64,000 bases of DNA from Lacihabitans soyangensis (GCF_024343775.1 NZ_RJUF01000012.1:26915-90914); one strand, 5' to 3'; numbered from the stretch's first letter, positions 16,972 through 26,693 are shown. Notes: a model not told the origin generated them from the letters alone. Numbers and translations: made by a program.

Positions 16972-19356
16972 ATGAAAAAACTCTTTTTGGCTTTCTCGTT
17001 CTTGTTTTCAACCATAGTTGTTGTGGCCCAAGGTCCTTCTGGTACTACCTACAATGCCAATACAAGGTTTGAACAACTAGGCGGAACCTTGCCTACTCCT
17101 AATACTTTTCGTACCGCCTCAGGTGCTCCTGGTAAGGATTATTTTCAAAACAAAGCTGATTATGACATCAAAGCCGAGCTGGATGATGTAAATCAACGTA
17201 TAATAGGCTCTGAGATAATTACTTACACCAATTTCTCAACAGATGATTTGAAATACCTTTGGTTGCAGTTAGATCAAAATTTATTTCAGAAAAATTCAAT
17301 TAATGCTCTTGGTAAAACTGGTGGTGTAAATCCACAGATGAGTAGTACTCAGTTAAATGGTATGAATTCTCCAAGTTCGGTAAATACCACCATCACAGCT
17401 GAAAAAGAGTATGGCTACAAGATAAAATCTGTAAAAGATTTGAAAGGTGCTAATATTCCTTATACCATCAACGGAACCATGATGAGAGTGGACATTCCCG
17501 TTTCATTGAAGCCCACCATTGCTACTTCTATCAAAATTGAGTGGGAATACAACATTACCGAATACTATGGCAGATCTGGCTACGAGTTTTTTGAAAAAGA
17601 CGGTAACTACAACTATTTTATTGCCCATTGGTTTCCTCGTATGTGCGTGTATGACGACGTAAGCGGCTGGCAAAACAAACAGTTTTTGGGTCAAGGAGAG
17701 TTTACACTTCCATTCGGTGACTACAAAGTAGAAATTACCGTTCCTGATGATCATATTTTGGGTGCCACTGGTGAGTGTCAAAATTACGCCAAGGTGTTGT
17801 CTAAAGTGCAGCAGCAAAGGATGAAAGAGGCTTCTACCTCTAAAACTCCTGTGATTTTGGCCACACAAGCCGAGGCAGAGGAAAGAATGAAATTTAAAAG
17901 TACCAACAAACAAACTTGGATCTTTACTGCCAAAAAAGTGAGAGACTTTGCATTTGCTACTTCTCGAAGATTCATTTGGGATGCGATGCAAACAGATGTT
18001 TATGGCAATGGAAAGAAAATATGGAGTATGTCTTTTTATTCTAAAGAAGGAAATCCTCTTTGGGAAAAATACTCAACTCGTGTTGTAGAGCATACGTTGA
18101 GGTCTTATGGCCAACATACCATAGAATATCCATATCCTGTAGCTATCTCTTGTCATGCAACACGCGGTGGTGGTATGGAATATCCAATGATTAGCTTCAA
18201 CGGAGGAAGGCCAGAGCCAGACGGTACTTACTCTGAAGGTACCAAATACGGTATGATAGGAGTAATTATCCACGAAGTAGGTCACAATTTCTTCCCGATG
18301 ATTGTGAACTCGGACGAGAGACAATGGAGTTGGATGGACGAGGGTTTGAATACTTTCTGTCAATATTTGGCCGAAAAAGAGTGGGACAAAGATTATCCAG
18401 CTCGCCGAGGAGAGCCGCAGGACATCGTGCCATACATGAAAACCGACAAGACACAGCAGGTGCCAATCATGAGTTCATCTGACAACATCATGGCTTTTGG
18501 ACCAAATGCTTACGCTAAACCAGCTACTGGACTAAATATGCTTCGTGAAACTATCATGGGTAGAGAACTTTTCGATGCGGCATTTAAAGAATACGCACGT
18601 CGTTGGGCATTCAAGAGTCCAATGCCAGCAGATTTCTTCCGTACTATGGAAGATGCTTCGGGTGTTGATTTGGATTGGTTCTGGAAAGGATGGTTCTACA
18701 CTGTGGAGCCTGTAGATCAAGATCTGGCGGAGGTACAATGGTATTCACTGGATACCCAGAATCCCGAGTTAAGCAAAGCTGAAATCAAGAAAATGGATGA
18801 GGCTAAAGCCAAAACCATGAGCAAAATGCGTGATAAAAAAGACATTCCACAGTCAGTTGTGGAGGCTGATCCTTCTATGAAAGATTTCTATAATTCATAT
18901 GATAGATATGCTGTTACTGAAGCTGACAAGAAAAAATATGAGGCCTATAAATCCTCGTTGTCTCCTGATGATCAGAAACTTTTAGAGTCTGGAATGAACT
19001 ATTACGTTTTGAAAATTAAGAATAAAGGCGGATTGGTAATGCCTGTAATAGTTCAAGCCGTTTATGAAGATGGAACCACTGAGGATTTTAGATATCCAGC
19101 CGAAATATGGAGACTAAATGACGTTGAAATTACCAAGACTATTCCAACTAAGAAAAAAGTGGAGAAGTTCAAGCTTGATCCTTACATGGAAATAGCAGAT
19201 ATTGATACCGCAAACAATAGTTTTCCAAAAGAGCCAGAAGCTCCAACGAAGTTTCAGTTGATGAAGCAGCGTTCGTTTGGACCACAAGGCCTAAACCCGA
19301 TGCAGGAAGCCAAAAAGAATGATGCTGCTGGCGTTGGAAGCAGTGGTAGAAACTAA
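16972..19356 (+). CDS. Exported M1 family metallopeptidase
   Basis: A zinc aminopeptidase-type enzyme exported by a signal peptide (starts MKKLFLAFSFLFSTIVVVAQ). The zinc site HEVGH (H434, E435, H438) and the distal Glu457 in WMDEG show the HExxH-x18-E pattern of M1. The exopeptidase motif GAMEN is replaced by GGGMEYP, as in a Bacteroidota M1 subgroup. From the Met at 16972 it has 794 residues. The C-terminal region is a charged extension with no recognised domain. It probably degrades peptides in the periplasm or outside the cell. Confidence 0.9.
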   Translation: MKKLFLAFSFLFSTIVVVAQGPSGTTYNANTRFEQLGGTLPTPNTFRTASGAPGKDYFQNKADYDIKAELDDVNQRIIGSEIITYTNFSTDDLKYLWLQLDQNLFQKNSINALGKTGGVNPQMSSTQLNGMNSPSSVNTTITAEKEYGYKIKSVKDLKGANIPYTINGTMMRVDIPVSLKPTIATSIKIEWEYNITEYYGRSGYEFFEKDGNYNYFIAHWFPRMCVYDDVSGWQNKQFLGQGEFTLPFGDYKVEITVPDDHILGATGECQNYAKVLSKVQQQRMKEASTSKTPVILATQAEAEERMKFKSTNKQTWIFTAKKVRDFAFATSRRFIWDAMQTDVYGNGKKIWSMSFYSKEGNPLWEKYSTRVVEHTLRSYGQHTIEYPYPVAISCHATRGGGMEYPMISFNGGRPEPDGTYSEGTKYGMIGVIIHEVGHNFFPMIVNSDERQWSWMDEGLNTFCQYLAEKEWDKDYPARRGEPQDIVPYMKTDKTQQVPIMSSSDNIMAFGPNAYAKPATGLNMLRETIMGRELFDAAFKEYARRWAFKSPMPADFFRTMEDASGVDLDWFWKGWFYTVEPVDQDLAEVQWYSLDTQNPELSKAEIKKMDEAKAKTMSKMRDKKDIPQSVVEADPSMKDFYNSYDRYAVTEADKKKYEAYKSSLSPDDQKLLESGMNYYVLKIKNKGGLVMPVIVQAVYEDGTTEDFRYPAEIWRLNDVEITKTIPTKKKVEKFKLDPYMEIADIDTANNSFPKEPEAPTKFQLMKQRSFGPQGLNPMQEAKKNDAAGVGSSGRN

Positions 19357-19381
19357 TTTTGCAAGATTCTAAGATTTTTGA

Positions 19382-19414
19382 GAGAGAGGTAAGTCAGGCT
19401 TATCTCTCTTTTTT
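19382..19414 (+). terminator. Intrinsic terminator of M1 peptidase gene
   Basis: The stem GAGAGAGGTAAG / CTTATCTCTCT with a 5-nt loop is followed by T6 and T-rich sequence, about 25 nt past the stop. Confidence 0.8.
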
Positions 19415-19433
19415 ATTTTATTTTTGAAAAAAC

Positions 19434-20036
19434 TTGCAACTTTTTTTTCTGTCGTTCATCTTTAAACGAAACAATCCTAGTTTGAGTTACGAATATACAA
19501 AAGACAAGACAAGTGAGCTAGTAGAGCTTTGCAAGGTGGGTAACCCTGTGGCCCAGCGAGAGATTTATAATTTGTATATCAAGGCGATGTTTAACACGGC
19601 ACTGAGGATTGTTGGAGATAGGGAAGAGGCCGAGGATGTGATTCAGGAGTCATTTTTGGATGGATTCATGAAAATAGGAATGTTTAGAGGAGAGTCTACT
19701 TTTGGTGCCTGGTTGAAGTCAATAGTTGTAAATAAGTCTATTGCTAAACTTCGAAGCAGAAAAGTAGTTTTAGAAGAAATTGACGACAAAATGGAGTCAA
19801 CTTTTGTGAGCGATGACGACGACGATCTAGAGGAGAAGATGGAGACTATTGAGCGAATTAAAAAAGGTATAACCAGCTTGCCCAATGGCTTTAGAGTGGT
19901 TCTGAATCTGTATTTGTTCGAGGGCTACGACCACCAAGAGATAGGTGCCATTTTAGGAATTAGCGAGGTGACTTCAAGGAGTCAATATATACGAGGGAAA
20001 TCAAAACTATTAGAAATTTTAAGGGTTAAACAATGA
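19434..20036 (+). CDS. ECF-type RNA polymerase sigma factor
   Basis: A 200-residue extracytoplasmic-function sigma factor. Region 2 carries IVGDREEAEDVIQESFLDGF. Region 4 includes LPNGFRVVLNLYLFEGYDHQEIGAILGIS, followed by a basic recognition helix. An acidic linker (SDDDDDLEEKME) joins them. The first 16 residues are unusual for the family, so a TTG start at 19482 is possible. Its stop overlaps the next gene's ATG, a typical sigma/anti-sigma arrangement. Confidence 0.9.
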   Translation: MQLFFLSFIFKRNNPSLSYEYTKDKTSELVELCKVGNPVAQREIYNLYIKAMFNTALRIVGDREEAEDVIQESFLDGFMKIGMFRGESTFGAWLKSIVVNKSIAKLRSRKVVLEEIDDKMESTFVSDDDDDLEEKMETIERIKKGITSLPNGFRVVLNLYLFEGYDHQEIGAILGISEVTSRSQYIRGKSKLLEILRVKQ

Positions 20037-20545
20037 AATTAGAAGAGTTTATAAGTAAGAACAGAGTAAAATTTGAGGAGGAAGTTTCTCCTGATTTATG
20101 GACAAAATTAGAAAAGCAATTGCCCCCAAAACCTAAACCAACAATTTGGGTAAATAGTAAAATTTGGAGGATTGCCGCTGGTATAATTATTTGTTTGGGT
20201 GTTGGTTTTTGGTTTGGAAAGTATTCCAAAGAGGAGGTTTTTGCATCCAAACAAGACAAAATGATCAGCTCTGAGCCTACTTTGGTTACCTACACCGAGG
20301 CTGTAAGTGAGAAAAAGAAAAACTTGGAGGATTTAATTGAGAAAAATCCTGAACTGCAAAAGGCTTTTTTGAGTGATTTATCTGACTTGCAGAAAAATTT
20401 CGAATACCTGAAGTCGCAGTTGCCTCACAATCCGAACCATGACCAATTGTTTGAGGCTATGGTACAGAATCTTAAATGGCAAATTGAGCTTCTCAACCAA
20501 CAAACTGCTATAGCAGTAGATGTTAACAAACACGAAATACTTTAA
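20033..20545 (+). CDS. Putative anti-sigma factor, single-pass membrane protein
   Basis: A 170-residue protein. A short cytoplasmic part (MKLEEFISKNRVKFEEEVSPDLWTKL...) precedes one transmembrane helix (about 46-62, IAAGIIICLGVGFWFG) and a helical exported domain. No zinc anti-sigma motif is visible. The ATGA overlap with the sigma gene, the topology and the position argue that it holds the sigma factor at the membrane. That function is inference. Confidence 0.6.
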   Translation: MKLEEFISKNRVKFEEEVSPDLWTKLEKQLPPKPKPTIWVNSKIWRIAAGIIICLGVGFWFGKYSKEEVFASKQDKMISSEPTLVTYTEAVSEKKKNLEDLIEKNPELQKAFLSDLSDLQKNFEYLKSQLPHNPNHDQLFEAMVQNLKWQIELLNQQTAIAVDVNKHEIL

Positions 20546-20546
20546 T

Positions 20547-21599
20547 ATGAAAACATATATTAATTATTTGATAATCTTTGTTTTGGGTGTGTCTTTGGCC
20601 CAAGCTCATGAGAGTCCTCTAATCGAAAAGAGAAAGGAATTTAATTTTAATTACAGCTCTGGAGGCGTGGAAAAGCTTGAAATTGCCAATCAATTTGGTG
20701 ATGTTAAAGTATATTTTACAACACAAAAAAATATTACCGTAAACGTGCAAGTTACCGCCAATGCTCCTTCACCTGGCCAGTTAGATGAATTTATAGAATC
20801 GATAAGTGTAAATGGCCAAAAGAATGGTGACGAGGTGAAGGTCTATACCTCTATCAGAAAGGAAAACTATAATATGAAGTCTTGGAATAAAGACAAAAAT
20901 TCAAGTTTCAAGATTGATTACAGTGTCTACATTCCTAAAAACTTGGAATTGGTTATTTCTAATAGTTTTGGAGAAGTAACCTTGCCAGATTTTACGGCTC
21001 CTTTGACCCTAAATCTAAACTATTGTACGCTACACGCGGCTAAAATCTCAAATCCAGACTCCAAAATAAGCATGAATTATGGAGTGGCCAACATAAAAGC
21101 TTTGCTCGGTGGCGACATTAACTCAAATTTCACTGCTGTAAATATGGGTGAAATGCGGAATGTAAACATGAAAAATAATCATGGAAGCCTGAAGGCCAAG
21201 TATTTAGAAGACATTGAAGGGGTGATGAATTACTCAGGTGGTGTTTTTGGAAACATCAAAGAAGCAGTAAAGTTGAATGTCAATTACTCCAAGAACTTTA
21301 GAATCGAAAACATAGACGAAAAAGTCAAAAAATTAGAAATTTTTTCAAACTATTCCAACATCGATTTACCGATTAGCGAAAAGTTCAACGGTGTTTTCGA
21401 TATAAAAACCTCACACGGAAGTTTTTGGGTAGATCCAGCACTGATGGTTCATTTCTTCAAGAATTCAGAAACTGATGGTAAGAAATCAGGATATAAACCG
21501 AAAGTATCAAATTCTTACCAAGGGAAGATAGGTACAACTACCAACACCGATACCAAGATATTGATTATCTCTAATTTCGGCGATGTGAAAATAAAATAG
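20547..21599 (+). CDS. Exported DUF4097-like beta-helix protein
   Basis: From the Met at 20547, a 350-residue protein with a signal peptide ending in AQAHE. Repeated strand motifs such as ISNSFGEVTLPDF, LEIANQFGDVKVYF and LIISNFGDVKI suggest a right-handed beta-helix or adhesin-like fold of the DUF4097 type. It is the third gene of the sigma operon, 1 nt after the anti-sigma candidate, so it may be the sensor or the effector of that envelope pathway. Confidence 0.65.
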   Translation: MKTYINYLIIFVLGVSLAQAHESPLIEKRKEFNFNYSSGGVEKLEIANQFGDVKVYFTTQKNITVNVQVTANAPSPGQLDEFIESISVNGQKNGDEVKVYTSIRKENYNMKSWNKDKNSSFKIDYSVYIPKNLELVISNSFGEVTLPDFTAPLTLNLNYCTLHAAKISNPDSKISMNYGVANIKALLGGDINSNFTAVNMGEMRNVNMKNNHGSLKAKYLEDIEGVMNYSGGVFGNIKEAVKLNVNYSKNFRIENIDEKVKKLEIFSNYSNIDLPISEKFNGVFDIKTSHGSFWVDPALMVHFFKNSETDGKKSGYKPKVSNSYQGKIGTTTNTDTKILIISNFGDVKIK

Positions 21600-21608
21600 T
21601 CAGTTTTT

Positions 21609-21977
21609 TTAATACTGCCCAGTTCCTAGCATCACAAGTGTACAAGCTTCAATCACCTCTGTACCTTGTGCTTCTAGCTTTGCTTCAAGATCGAGATTTT
21701 CAGCACCAGGGTTGAATATTACCCTTTTAGGTTTCATTTTTAGTAGAAAATCTTCGTATTCTTGTTGATTAGGCTCACTCAAGTAAACGGTTACGGTGTC
21801 TATATCTTTTTCAATCTCATCGGTGTTGGTTTTGATATCTACACCGCCAACATTACCTATATTCTTGCCCAAAAGCTCTATTGTATGACCTTTTTGTAGC
21901 AATCTTTCAGCAGCCATTAAGGCATATCTGCCTGGCTTTGTGCTTGCCCCGAGCACCAAGGTTTTTTTGTTGTGCAT
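21609..21977 (-). CDS. CoA-binding domain protein
   Basis: A 122-residue single-domain protein with the Rossmann motif VLGASTKPGRYALMAAERLL, a YLSEPNQQ segment and the C-terminal EACTLVML typical of small CoA-binding (YccU-like) proteins. The metabolic role is unknown. It lies 4 nt after the M28 peptidase gene on the same strand and is probably co-transcribed. Confidence 0.85.
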   Translation of the reverse strand: MHNKKTLVLGASTKPGRYALMAAERLLQKGHTIELLGKNIGNVGGVDIKTNTDEIEKDIDTVTVYLSEPNQQEYEDFLLKMKPKRVIFNPGAENLDLEAKLEAQGTEVIEACTLVMLGTGQY

Positions 21978-21981
21978 TTTT

Positions 21982-23187
21982 TTAAAAAGTTAAATTTAAA
22001 GTTAATATTTCTCCTTTACGATTTACTATAACTGGCACTGTTTGGTCTTTTTCAAATTTGCCCAAAGCGGCCATATAGCCATATACATCTTTTATTTCGT
22101 GTTCACCAATTTTCGTAATAATGTCTCCTGCCTTTAAACCCGCCTTTTCTCCAGGTCTTCCTTCTGAAGCTCCGTCTATTTTCAAGCCTTTTCCATCAAA
22201 AGAATAATCAGGAATTACGCCCATGGTTACTTTGAAACTGCTTTTAGTGGCTGTCGAATGTGGGTTAGAAGTCTTTTTGAAATCAATTTTTGGACTGGCA
22301 TTCAGTCTCTCAATGATGTTTTTGATATAATCCAAAAGCAGGGCCTCACCTTCGTAATTGATCAAATTGGCGTCATCAGTTGGTTTATGATATTCTTGAT
22401 GAGCTCCGGTAAACAAAAATAAAACAGGGATGTCTTTCAAATAGAAAGAAGTATGATCCGAAGGTCCTATTCCGGCAGAGTCCAGCGTATGTTTTATATT
22501 CATTTCCGTGGCCAGTTTTGAGGCGTTAGCCTCCCAAAACTTACTTGTGCCAATTCCCCCAATACTCACACCTTTGTCTTCTCTATATCTGCCAATCATG
22601 TCCAGATTTACCATACAATTGATATTTTTGAGGTCAAAAGTCGGATTGTCCAAAAGGTATTTTGAACCCATTAGGCCGAGTTCTTCTCCCGAGAAGGCTA
22701 GAAATATAAAATTATAATTTTCAGTAATCTTATTTTTAGCATAATATCTAGCTAATTCTATCATTCCAGCTACACCTGATGCATTATCGTCAGCTCCATT
22801 GTGCACCTGTCCATTCGAATTTGCCAGCAAAGAACTTCCCTGATCGCCCATTCCAAGGTGGTCATAATGAGCTCCGATGATGATCGATTCCGTTTTGCCG
22901 TTGTCAATCCAACCTAAAATATTGTTTGCGTTTACTTGGCTTATGTTGGGCGGAACTCCTTTTTTTGCCGCAAAAAGCTGCCTATAGTTTCCGTTTTCTC
23001 CCAAGGGTTTCAATCCTATTTTTTTGAATTGATCGATGATATAATCTCCGGCCTTGGATTCGGCAGCGGTACCTGTCCCTCTTCCCTCTAGCTGATCTGA
23101 GGCCAAATAGTTGATATGTTTTTTGAGATTTTTGGTCTGGGCATTTATTTGAAAAGCAACGAAAAGTAGGAATACTAAATATTTCAT
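21982..23187 (-). CDS. Exported M28 family peptidase with C-terminal PDZ domain
   Basis: A zinc aminopeptidase-like protein with a signal peptide (ending QINAQ). Visible metal and catalytic residues are H107 in GAHYDH, D133 in GADDNASG, the E168-E169 pair in SGEELG, the Asp of NLDMIGR, and the His of GPSDHTSFY. The last ~90 residues form a PDZ domain (GRPGEKAGLKAGDIITKIG). It is likely periplasmic. It forms a two-gene unit with the CoA-binding protein, divergent from ybaB. Confidence 0.9.
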   Translation of the reverse strand: MKYLVFLLFVAFQINAQTKNLKKHINYLASDQLEGRGTGTAAESKAGDYIIDQFKKIGLKPLGENGNYRQLFAAKKGVPPNISQVNANNILGWIDNGKTESIIIGAHYDHLGMGDQGSSLLANSNGQVHNGADDNASGVAGMIELARYYAKNKITENYNFIFLAFSGEELGLMGSKYLLDNPTFDLKNINCMVNLDMIGRYREDKGVSIGGIGTSKFWEANASKLATEMNIKHTLDSAGIGPSDHTSFYLKDIPVLFLFTGAHQEYHKPTDDANLINYEGEALLLDYIKNIIERLNASPKIDFKKTSNPHSTATKSSFKVTMGVIPDYSFDGKGLKIDGASEGRPGEKAGLKAGDIITKIGEHEIKDVYGYMAALGKFEKDQTVPVIVNRKGEILTLNLTF

Positions 23188-23275
23188 AAATGATGAAGCT
23201 TATGTTTGGTTAAACATATTTTTTGTTTGAAAGGTTAAATTTAAGGAAATCCAAGAATTTATTTAGTATATATCT

Positions 23276-23283
23276 TAATTTTG
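23276..23283 (+). promoter_or_regulatory. Candidate -7 element upstream of ybaB
   Basis: TAATTTTG matches TAnnTTTG exactly and ends 17 nt before the ybaB ATG. No clear TTTG is found at the -33 distance, so only the -7 box is supported. Confidence 0.35.
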
Positions 23284-23300
23284 CAAAAAAGAAAAAGCGT

Positions 23301-23645
23301 ATGTCGATGTTAGATATGATGGGAATGATGGGCAAAGTAAAGGATATGCAAGCTAAAATGCTTGAAGCCCAAGAAAAATTAGGTGATATTGTAACTGAAG
23401 CCGAGTCTGGTGGGGGAATGGTCAAAGTCACTGTCAATGGAAAGAAAGAGTTGTTGAGTATCGAAATTGAGCCGGAATTACTCAATCCTTCAGATGCCAA
23501 AATGGTACAGGACTTAATCGTAGCCGCTGCAAATAAAGCTTTGGCCGATATTGACGGAAAAGTAAAAAACGAAATGAGCAAAGTGACTGAAGGTATGATG
23601 CCAAAGATTCCAGGATTTGATTTAGGAAATATTTTCAATAAGTAG
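23301..23645 (+). CDS. ybaB: YbaB/EbfC family nucleoid-associated protein
   Basis: A small DNA-binding protein (114 residues from the Met at 23301). A Met-rich helix (MLDMMGMMGKVKDMQAKM) is followed by the conserved GGGMVKVTVNGKKE strand region and a C-terminal helix. It probably dimerises and binds DNA as a nucleoid protein. The open frame to 23223 reads through untranslated leader. The next gene starts 2 nt after its stop. Confidence 0.92.
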   Translation: MSMLDMMGMMGKVKDMQAKMLEAQEKLGDIVTEAESGGGMVKVTVNGKKELLSIEIEPELLNPSDAKMVQDLIVAAANKALADIDGKVKNEMSKVTEGMMPKIPGFDLGNIFNK

Positions 23646-23647
23646 TT

Positions 23648-24652
23648 TTGAAAGATACCGCAGTTGTTATTCTGAATTATAACGGGCTTGGATTCCTAAA
23701 ACAATTCTTGCCTAATGTTATAGAAAACAGTCCCGAGGCGGATGTAATAATCATAGACAACTGTTCCACAGACCATTCACTCTCCTTTTTGAAGGAAAAC
23801 TTTCCGCAAACACAAGTCATTTGTAATGAGGTCAATTATGGTTTTGCGGGAGGTTACAACCACGGGTTGGCTCATATTCAACATGAAAATTTAGTTCTAC
23901 TCAATTCCGATGTGGAGGTCACTCCCAATTGGTTAACTCCAATCTTAAAAAGAGCAGCCGAAAATCCGAGTATCGCTGCAATTCAACCGAAACTCTTGGA
24001 TTTTAACAAAAGAGACCATTTCGAATATGCTGGTGCAGCTGGTGGCTTTTTGGATAAATTCGGTTATGCCTTTTGCAAAGGCCGTATTTTTGATTCCTTA
24101 GAAAAAGATCTTGGTCAATATCAAACTCCTACGGATATTTTCTGGGCTACAGGTGCTAGTTTTTTCATTAAAGCCAAGGTTTTTAAAGACTTAGGGGGAT
24201 TTGACGAGCGTTTTTTCGCACACATGGAAGAGATTGACTTGTGTTGGCGTATTCATAATGCAGGTTTCACTATTCAATATGAATCAAGCTCAGTGGTTTA
24301 TCACGTTGGTGGGGGCACACTGAATAAAACCAATCCATTTAAAACCTATTTGAATTTCAGGAATAACTTGGCCATGCTGTACAAAAATTTGCCAACTAAT
24401 AAACTTTTTCCAGTAATTTTCACAAGGTTGATTTTAGATGGTATTTCATCTTTAAAGTTTTTGAAAGATGGTAATGTCAAAGATTTTTTTGCGGTGGCCA
24501 AAGCACATTTTGGTTTTTATGCCATGATACCTTATTTAACCAAAAAACGTGGCGGTTCTTACCAAGCTTATCGAAAGCTCAGTAATTTTTCGGTGGTTTG
24601 GAGATATTTTGTGAAAAAACAAAAAACGTATACTGAAATATGCTCAAAGTAG
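23648..24652 (+). CDS. Family 2 glycosyltransferase
   Basis: A 334-residue GT-A type glycosyltransferase. It has the N-terminal NYNG motif, an IIDNCSTDHS segment, the metal/nucleotide motif NSDVEV and the acceptor-region sequence AHMEEIDLCWR, as in rhamnosyl/galactosyl transferases. It is read from a TTG start 2 nt after ybaB because no ATG precedes the conserved N-terminus. Donor and acceptor are unknown; a role in surface polysaccharide is likely. The end overlaps coaE by 13 nt. Confidence 0.85.
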   Translation: MKDTAVVILNYNGLGFLKQFLPNVIENSPEADVIIIDNCSTDHSLSFLKENFPQTQVICNEVNYGFAGGYNHGLAHIQHENLVLLNSDVEVTPNWLTPILKRAAENPSIAAIQPKLLDFNKRDHFEYAGAAGGFLDKFGYAFCKGRIFDSLEKDLGQYQTPTDIFWATGASFFIKAKVFKDLGGFDERFFAHMEEIDLCWRIHNAGFTIQYESSSVVYHVGGGTLNKTNPFKTYLNFRNNLAMLYKNLPTNKLFPVIFTRLILDGISSLKFLKDGNVKDFFAVAKAHFGFYAMIPYLTKKRGGSYQAYRKLSNFSVVWRYFVKKQKTYTEICSK

Positions 24653-25215
24653 GTTTGACTGGTGGTATTGGTTCAGGAAAAAGTTTGGTGGCCAAGCTTT
24701 TTTCACTGCTAGAAGTGCCTATTTACGAGTCCGACCAAAGAGCTAAATGGCTTATTGAGCATCACGAAACTATTATCTCTGAAATTAAAGAACTTCTAGG
24801 TGACGAAGCTTATAACAAAGAAGGCAAGTACAACAAAGAATTCGTTTCCAAGGCAGTATTTCAAAATAAAGATTTATTAAAAAAACTCAATCAGATTGTT
24901 CACCCAAGAGTAGGGCAGGATTTTGAAGACTGGTTAATTGTTCAAAATGCTCCATTTGTTATTAAGGAGGCGGCCATTATGAATCGAAATGCAGGTCTCG
25001 ACAAGATAATTGTGGTGGACAGCCCGAAAGAATTAAAGATAAAACGGCTTTTGATAAGAGATACCCATCGAAACCTAACAGAAATAGAAAACATTCTTGC
25101 TAACCAGAAATCTCCCGAGGAATTTCTGGAAATGGCCGACTTTGTAATAAATAATGATGAAAAATCGCTTTTGATTCCTCAGGTTTTAGAAATTTATAAG
25201 AAACTTATTTCTTAA
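24640..25215 (+). CDS. coaE: Dephospho-CoA kinase
   Basis: The last step of coenzyme A synthesis, phosphorylating the ribose 3' hydroxyl of dephospho-CoA. It has 191 residues with Walker A GLTGGIGSGKS at the N-terminus, the DQRAKWLIE segment and the HPRVGQDF motif. It overlaps the glycosyltransferase gene by 13 nt, and its end overlaps that of dnaA, which runs on the opposite strand, by 11 nt. Confidence 0.94.
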   Translation: MLKVGLTGGIGSGKSLVAKLFSLLEVPIYESDQRAKWLIEHHETIISEIKELLGDEAYNKEGKYNKEFVSKAVFQNKDLLKKLNQIVHPRVGQDFEDWLIVQNAPFVIKEAAIMNRNAGLDKIIVVDSPKELKIKRLLIRDTHRNLTEIENILANQKSPEEFLEMADFVINNDEKSLLIPQVLEIYKKLIS

Positions 25216-26623
25216 AGCCATCTTTGAGTTCCTTCACATGGCCCGCTACGTCTCTGTCAAAGTCTATTAAATCATTAACCGTCTGAATGGCGTGTATGAC
25301 CGTGCTGTGGTCTCTTCCACCAAAATGATAACCAATGGCTTTTAATGAAAGTGTTGTGAATTCCTTGGCCAAATACATGGCTATTTGTCTCGGCAAAACC
25401 ACCTCTCGTAATCTGGTTTTACCTTTTATGTCGCTTACTTTTATCCTGAAATAATCCGTAACCACTTCGATTATTTTGTCTATAGAAATCACTTTTTGAT
25501 TTTCCTCCACAATACTTTTCACCCTAAACTTGGCCATATCCAAGTTTATCTTTCTTCTTGTCAATGCCGAATCAGCAATTAGCGAGATAACCACACCTTC
25601 AAGTTCCCTTACGTTGGAATCTATGCAGTGAGCTAAATACTCAATAACTTCTTCATCCATTATAGCCTTTTCTTCTTCTACCTTATTTTGGATAATGGCT
25701 ATTCTGGTTTCTAAATCAGGAGCTTGAATATCAGCAGTTAATCCCCACTTAAATCTCGACAGTAAACGGTCTTCCATACCCGACAATTCCCTTGGAGGGC
25801 GGTCAGAGGTCATTACTATTTGTTTGCCAGTTTGGTGTAAGTGATTAAATATATGGAAAAAAGTCTCTTGCGTTTTCTCTTTTCCTGACAAAAACTGTAC
25901 ATCGTCTAATATCAAAACGTCCACTCGCATATAGAATGCCATGAAATCCTGCAAGCTGTTTTCCCTGATGGCATTAATAAACTGGCTAGTGAATTTCTCA
26001 GAAGATACATACAGTACAATCTTACTGTTTTCTGACTGCTTCTCTATGTAATTGCCAATAGCTTGCACCAAGTGAGTTTTGCCCAAACCTACACCACCAT
26101 AGATCATCAAAGGATTAAATGAGGTTGTGCTGGGTTTTTGAGCAACAGCAAAACTGGCCGCTCTAGCCAAACGATTACAGTCGCCTTCCACAAAATTCTC
26201 AAAACCATAGCTCTTATTTAAAAAAGACTCTATCTGTTTTTCATTAAATGCCTTAAGATCGAACGGGTTTTTTTGAGTAGGAGGCACTATTGGTGCCGCG
26301 GGTTGAGCTTTATTTGGAGTTCCTACAGGCGGATTCGTTGTCGGTTTAGCAGCACCTCTGTCAATTATTATTGTGTATTCCAACTGCCCATCTTTACCGA
26401 TGGCGTAATCCAAAGCTTTTCTCAGGATTTTTACGTAATTGTCTTCAAGCCATTCGTAAAAAAACTGACTAGGTACCTGAATAATAAGACGTTTGTTAAT
26501 TAACTTGTAGGGAATGATCGGTTCAAACCATGTTTTATAGCTTTGTTCGGTCACATTCTCACGGATAACCGCAAGGCAGTCACGCCAAACTTGTGATACA
26601 TCATTTTGAACTTTGGTTTCCAA
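25205..26623 (-). CDS. dnaA: Chromosomal replication initiator DnaA
   Basis: The initiator ATPase that melts oriC. It has 472 residues. Domain I covers about 1-85, followed by a Pro-rich linker domain II (about 90-120). The AAA+ domain III has Walker A GGVGLGKT (176-183) and Walker B VLILDDVQ. Domain IV carries the box-binding signature GRDHSTVIHA. No clear DnaA-box cluster or dnaN is adjacent, so this is probably not at oriC. A good promoter lies upstream. Confidence 0.97.
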   Translation of the reverse strand: METKVQNDVSQVWRDCLAVIRENVTEQSYKTWFEPIIPYKLINKRLIIQVPSQFFYEWLEDNYVKILRKALDYAIGKDGQLEYTIIIDRGAAKPTTNPPVGTPNKAQPAAPIVPPTQKNPFDLKAFNEKQIESFLNKSYGFENFVEGDCNRLARAASFAVAQKPSTTSFNPLMIYGGVGLGKTHLVQAIGNYIEKQSENSKIVLYVSSEKFTSQFINAIRENSLQDFMAFYMRVDVLILDDVQFLSGKEKTQETFFHIFNHLHQTGKQIVMTSDRPPRELSGMEDRLLSRFKWGLTADIQAPDLETRIAIIQNKVEEEKAIMDEEVIEYLAHCIDSNVRELEGVVISLIADSALTRRKINLDMAKFRVKSIVEENQKVISIDKIIEVVTDYFRIKVSDIKGKTRLREVVLPRQIAMYLAKEFTTLSLKAIGYHFGGRDHSTVIHAIQTVNDLIDFDRDVAGHVKELKDGFKK

Positions 26624-26665
26624 TTTCTCTTTTGTTAATTTATTTTCGTCTTATTTTTGGGGCTA

Positions 26666-26693
26666 CAAATGTAGAAAAAAAAAGCACGACAAG
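26666..26693 (-). promoter_or_regulatory. Candidate dnaA promoter
   Basis: On the minus strand, CTTG (26693-26690) and TACATTTG (26673-26666) are separated by 16 nt. This is a full match to the Bacteroidota -7 TAnnTTTG box and three of four bases of the -33 box. It lies about 43 nt upstream of the dnaA ATG. Confidence 0.5.
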
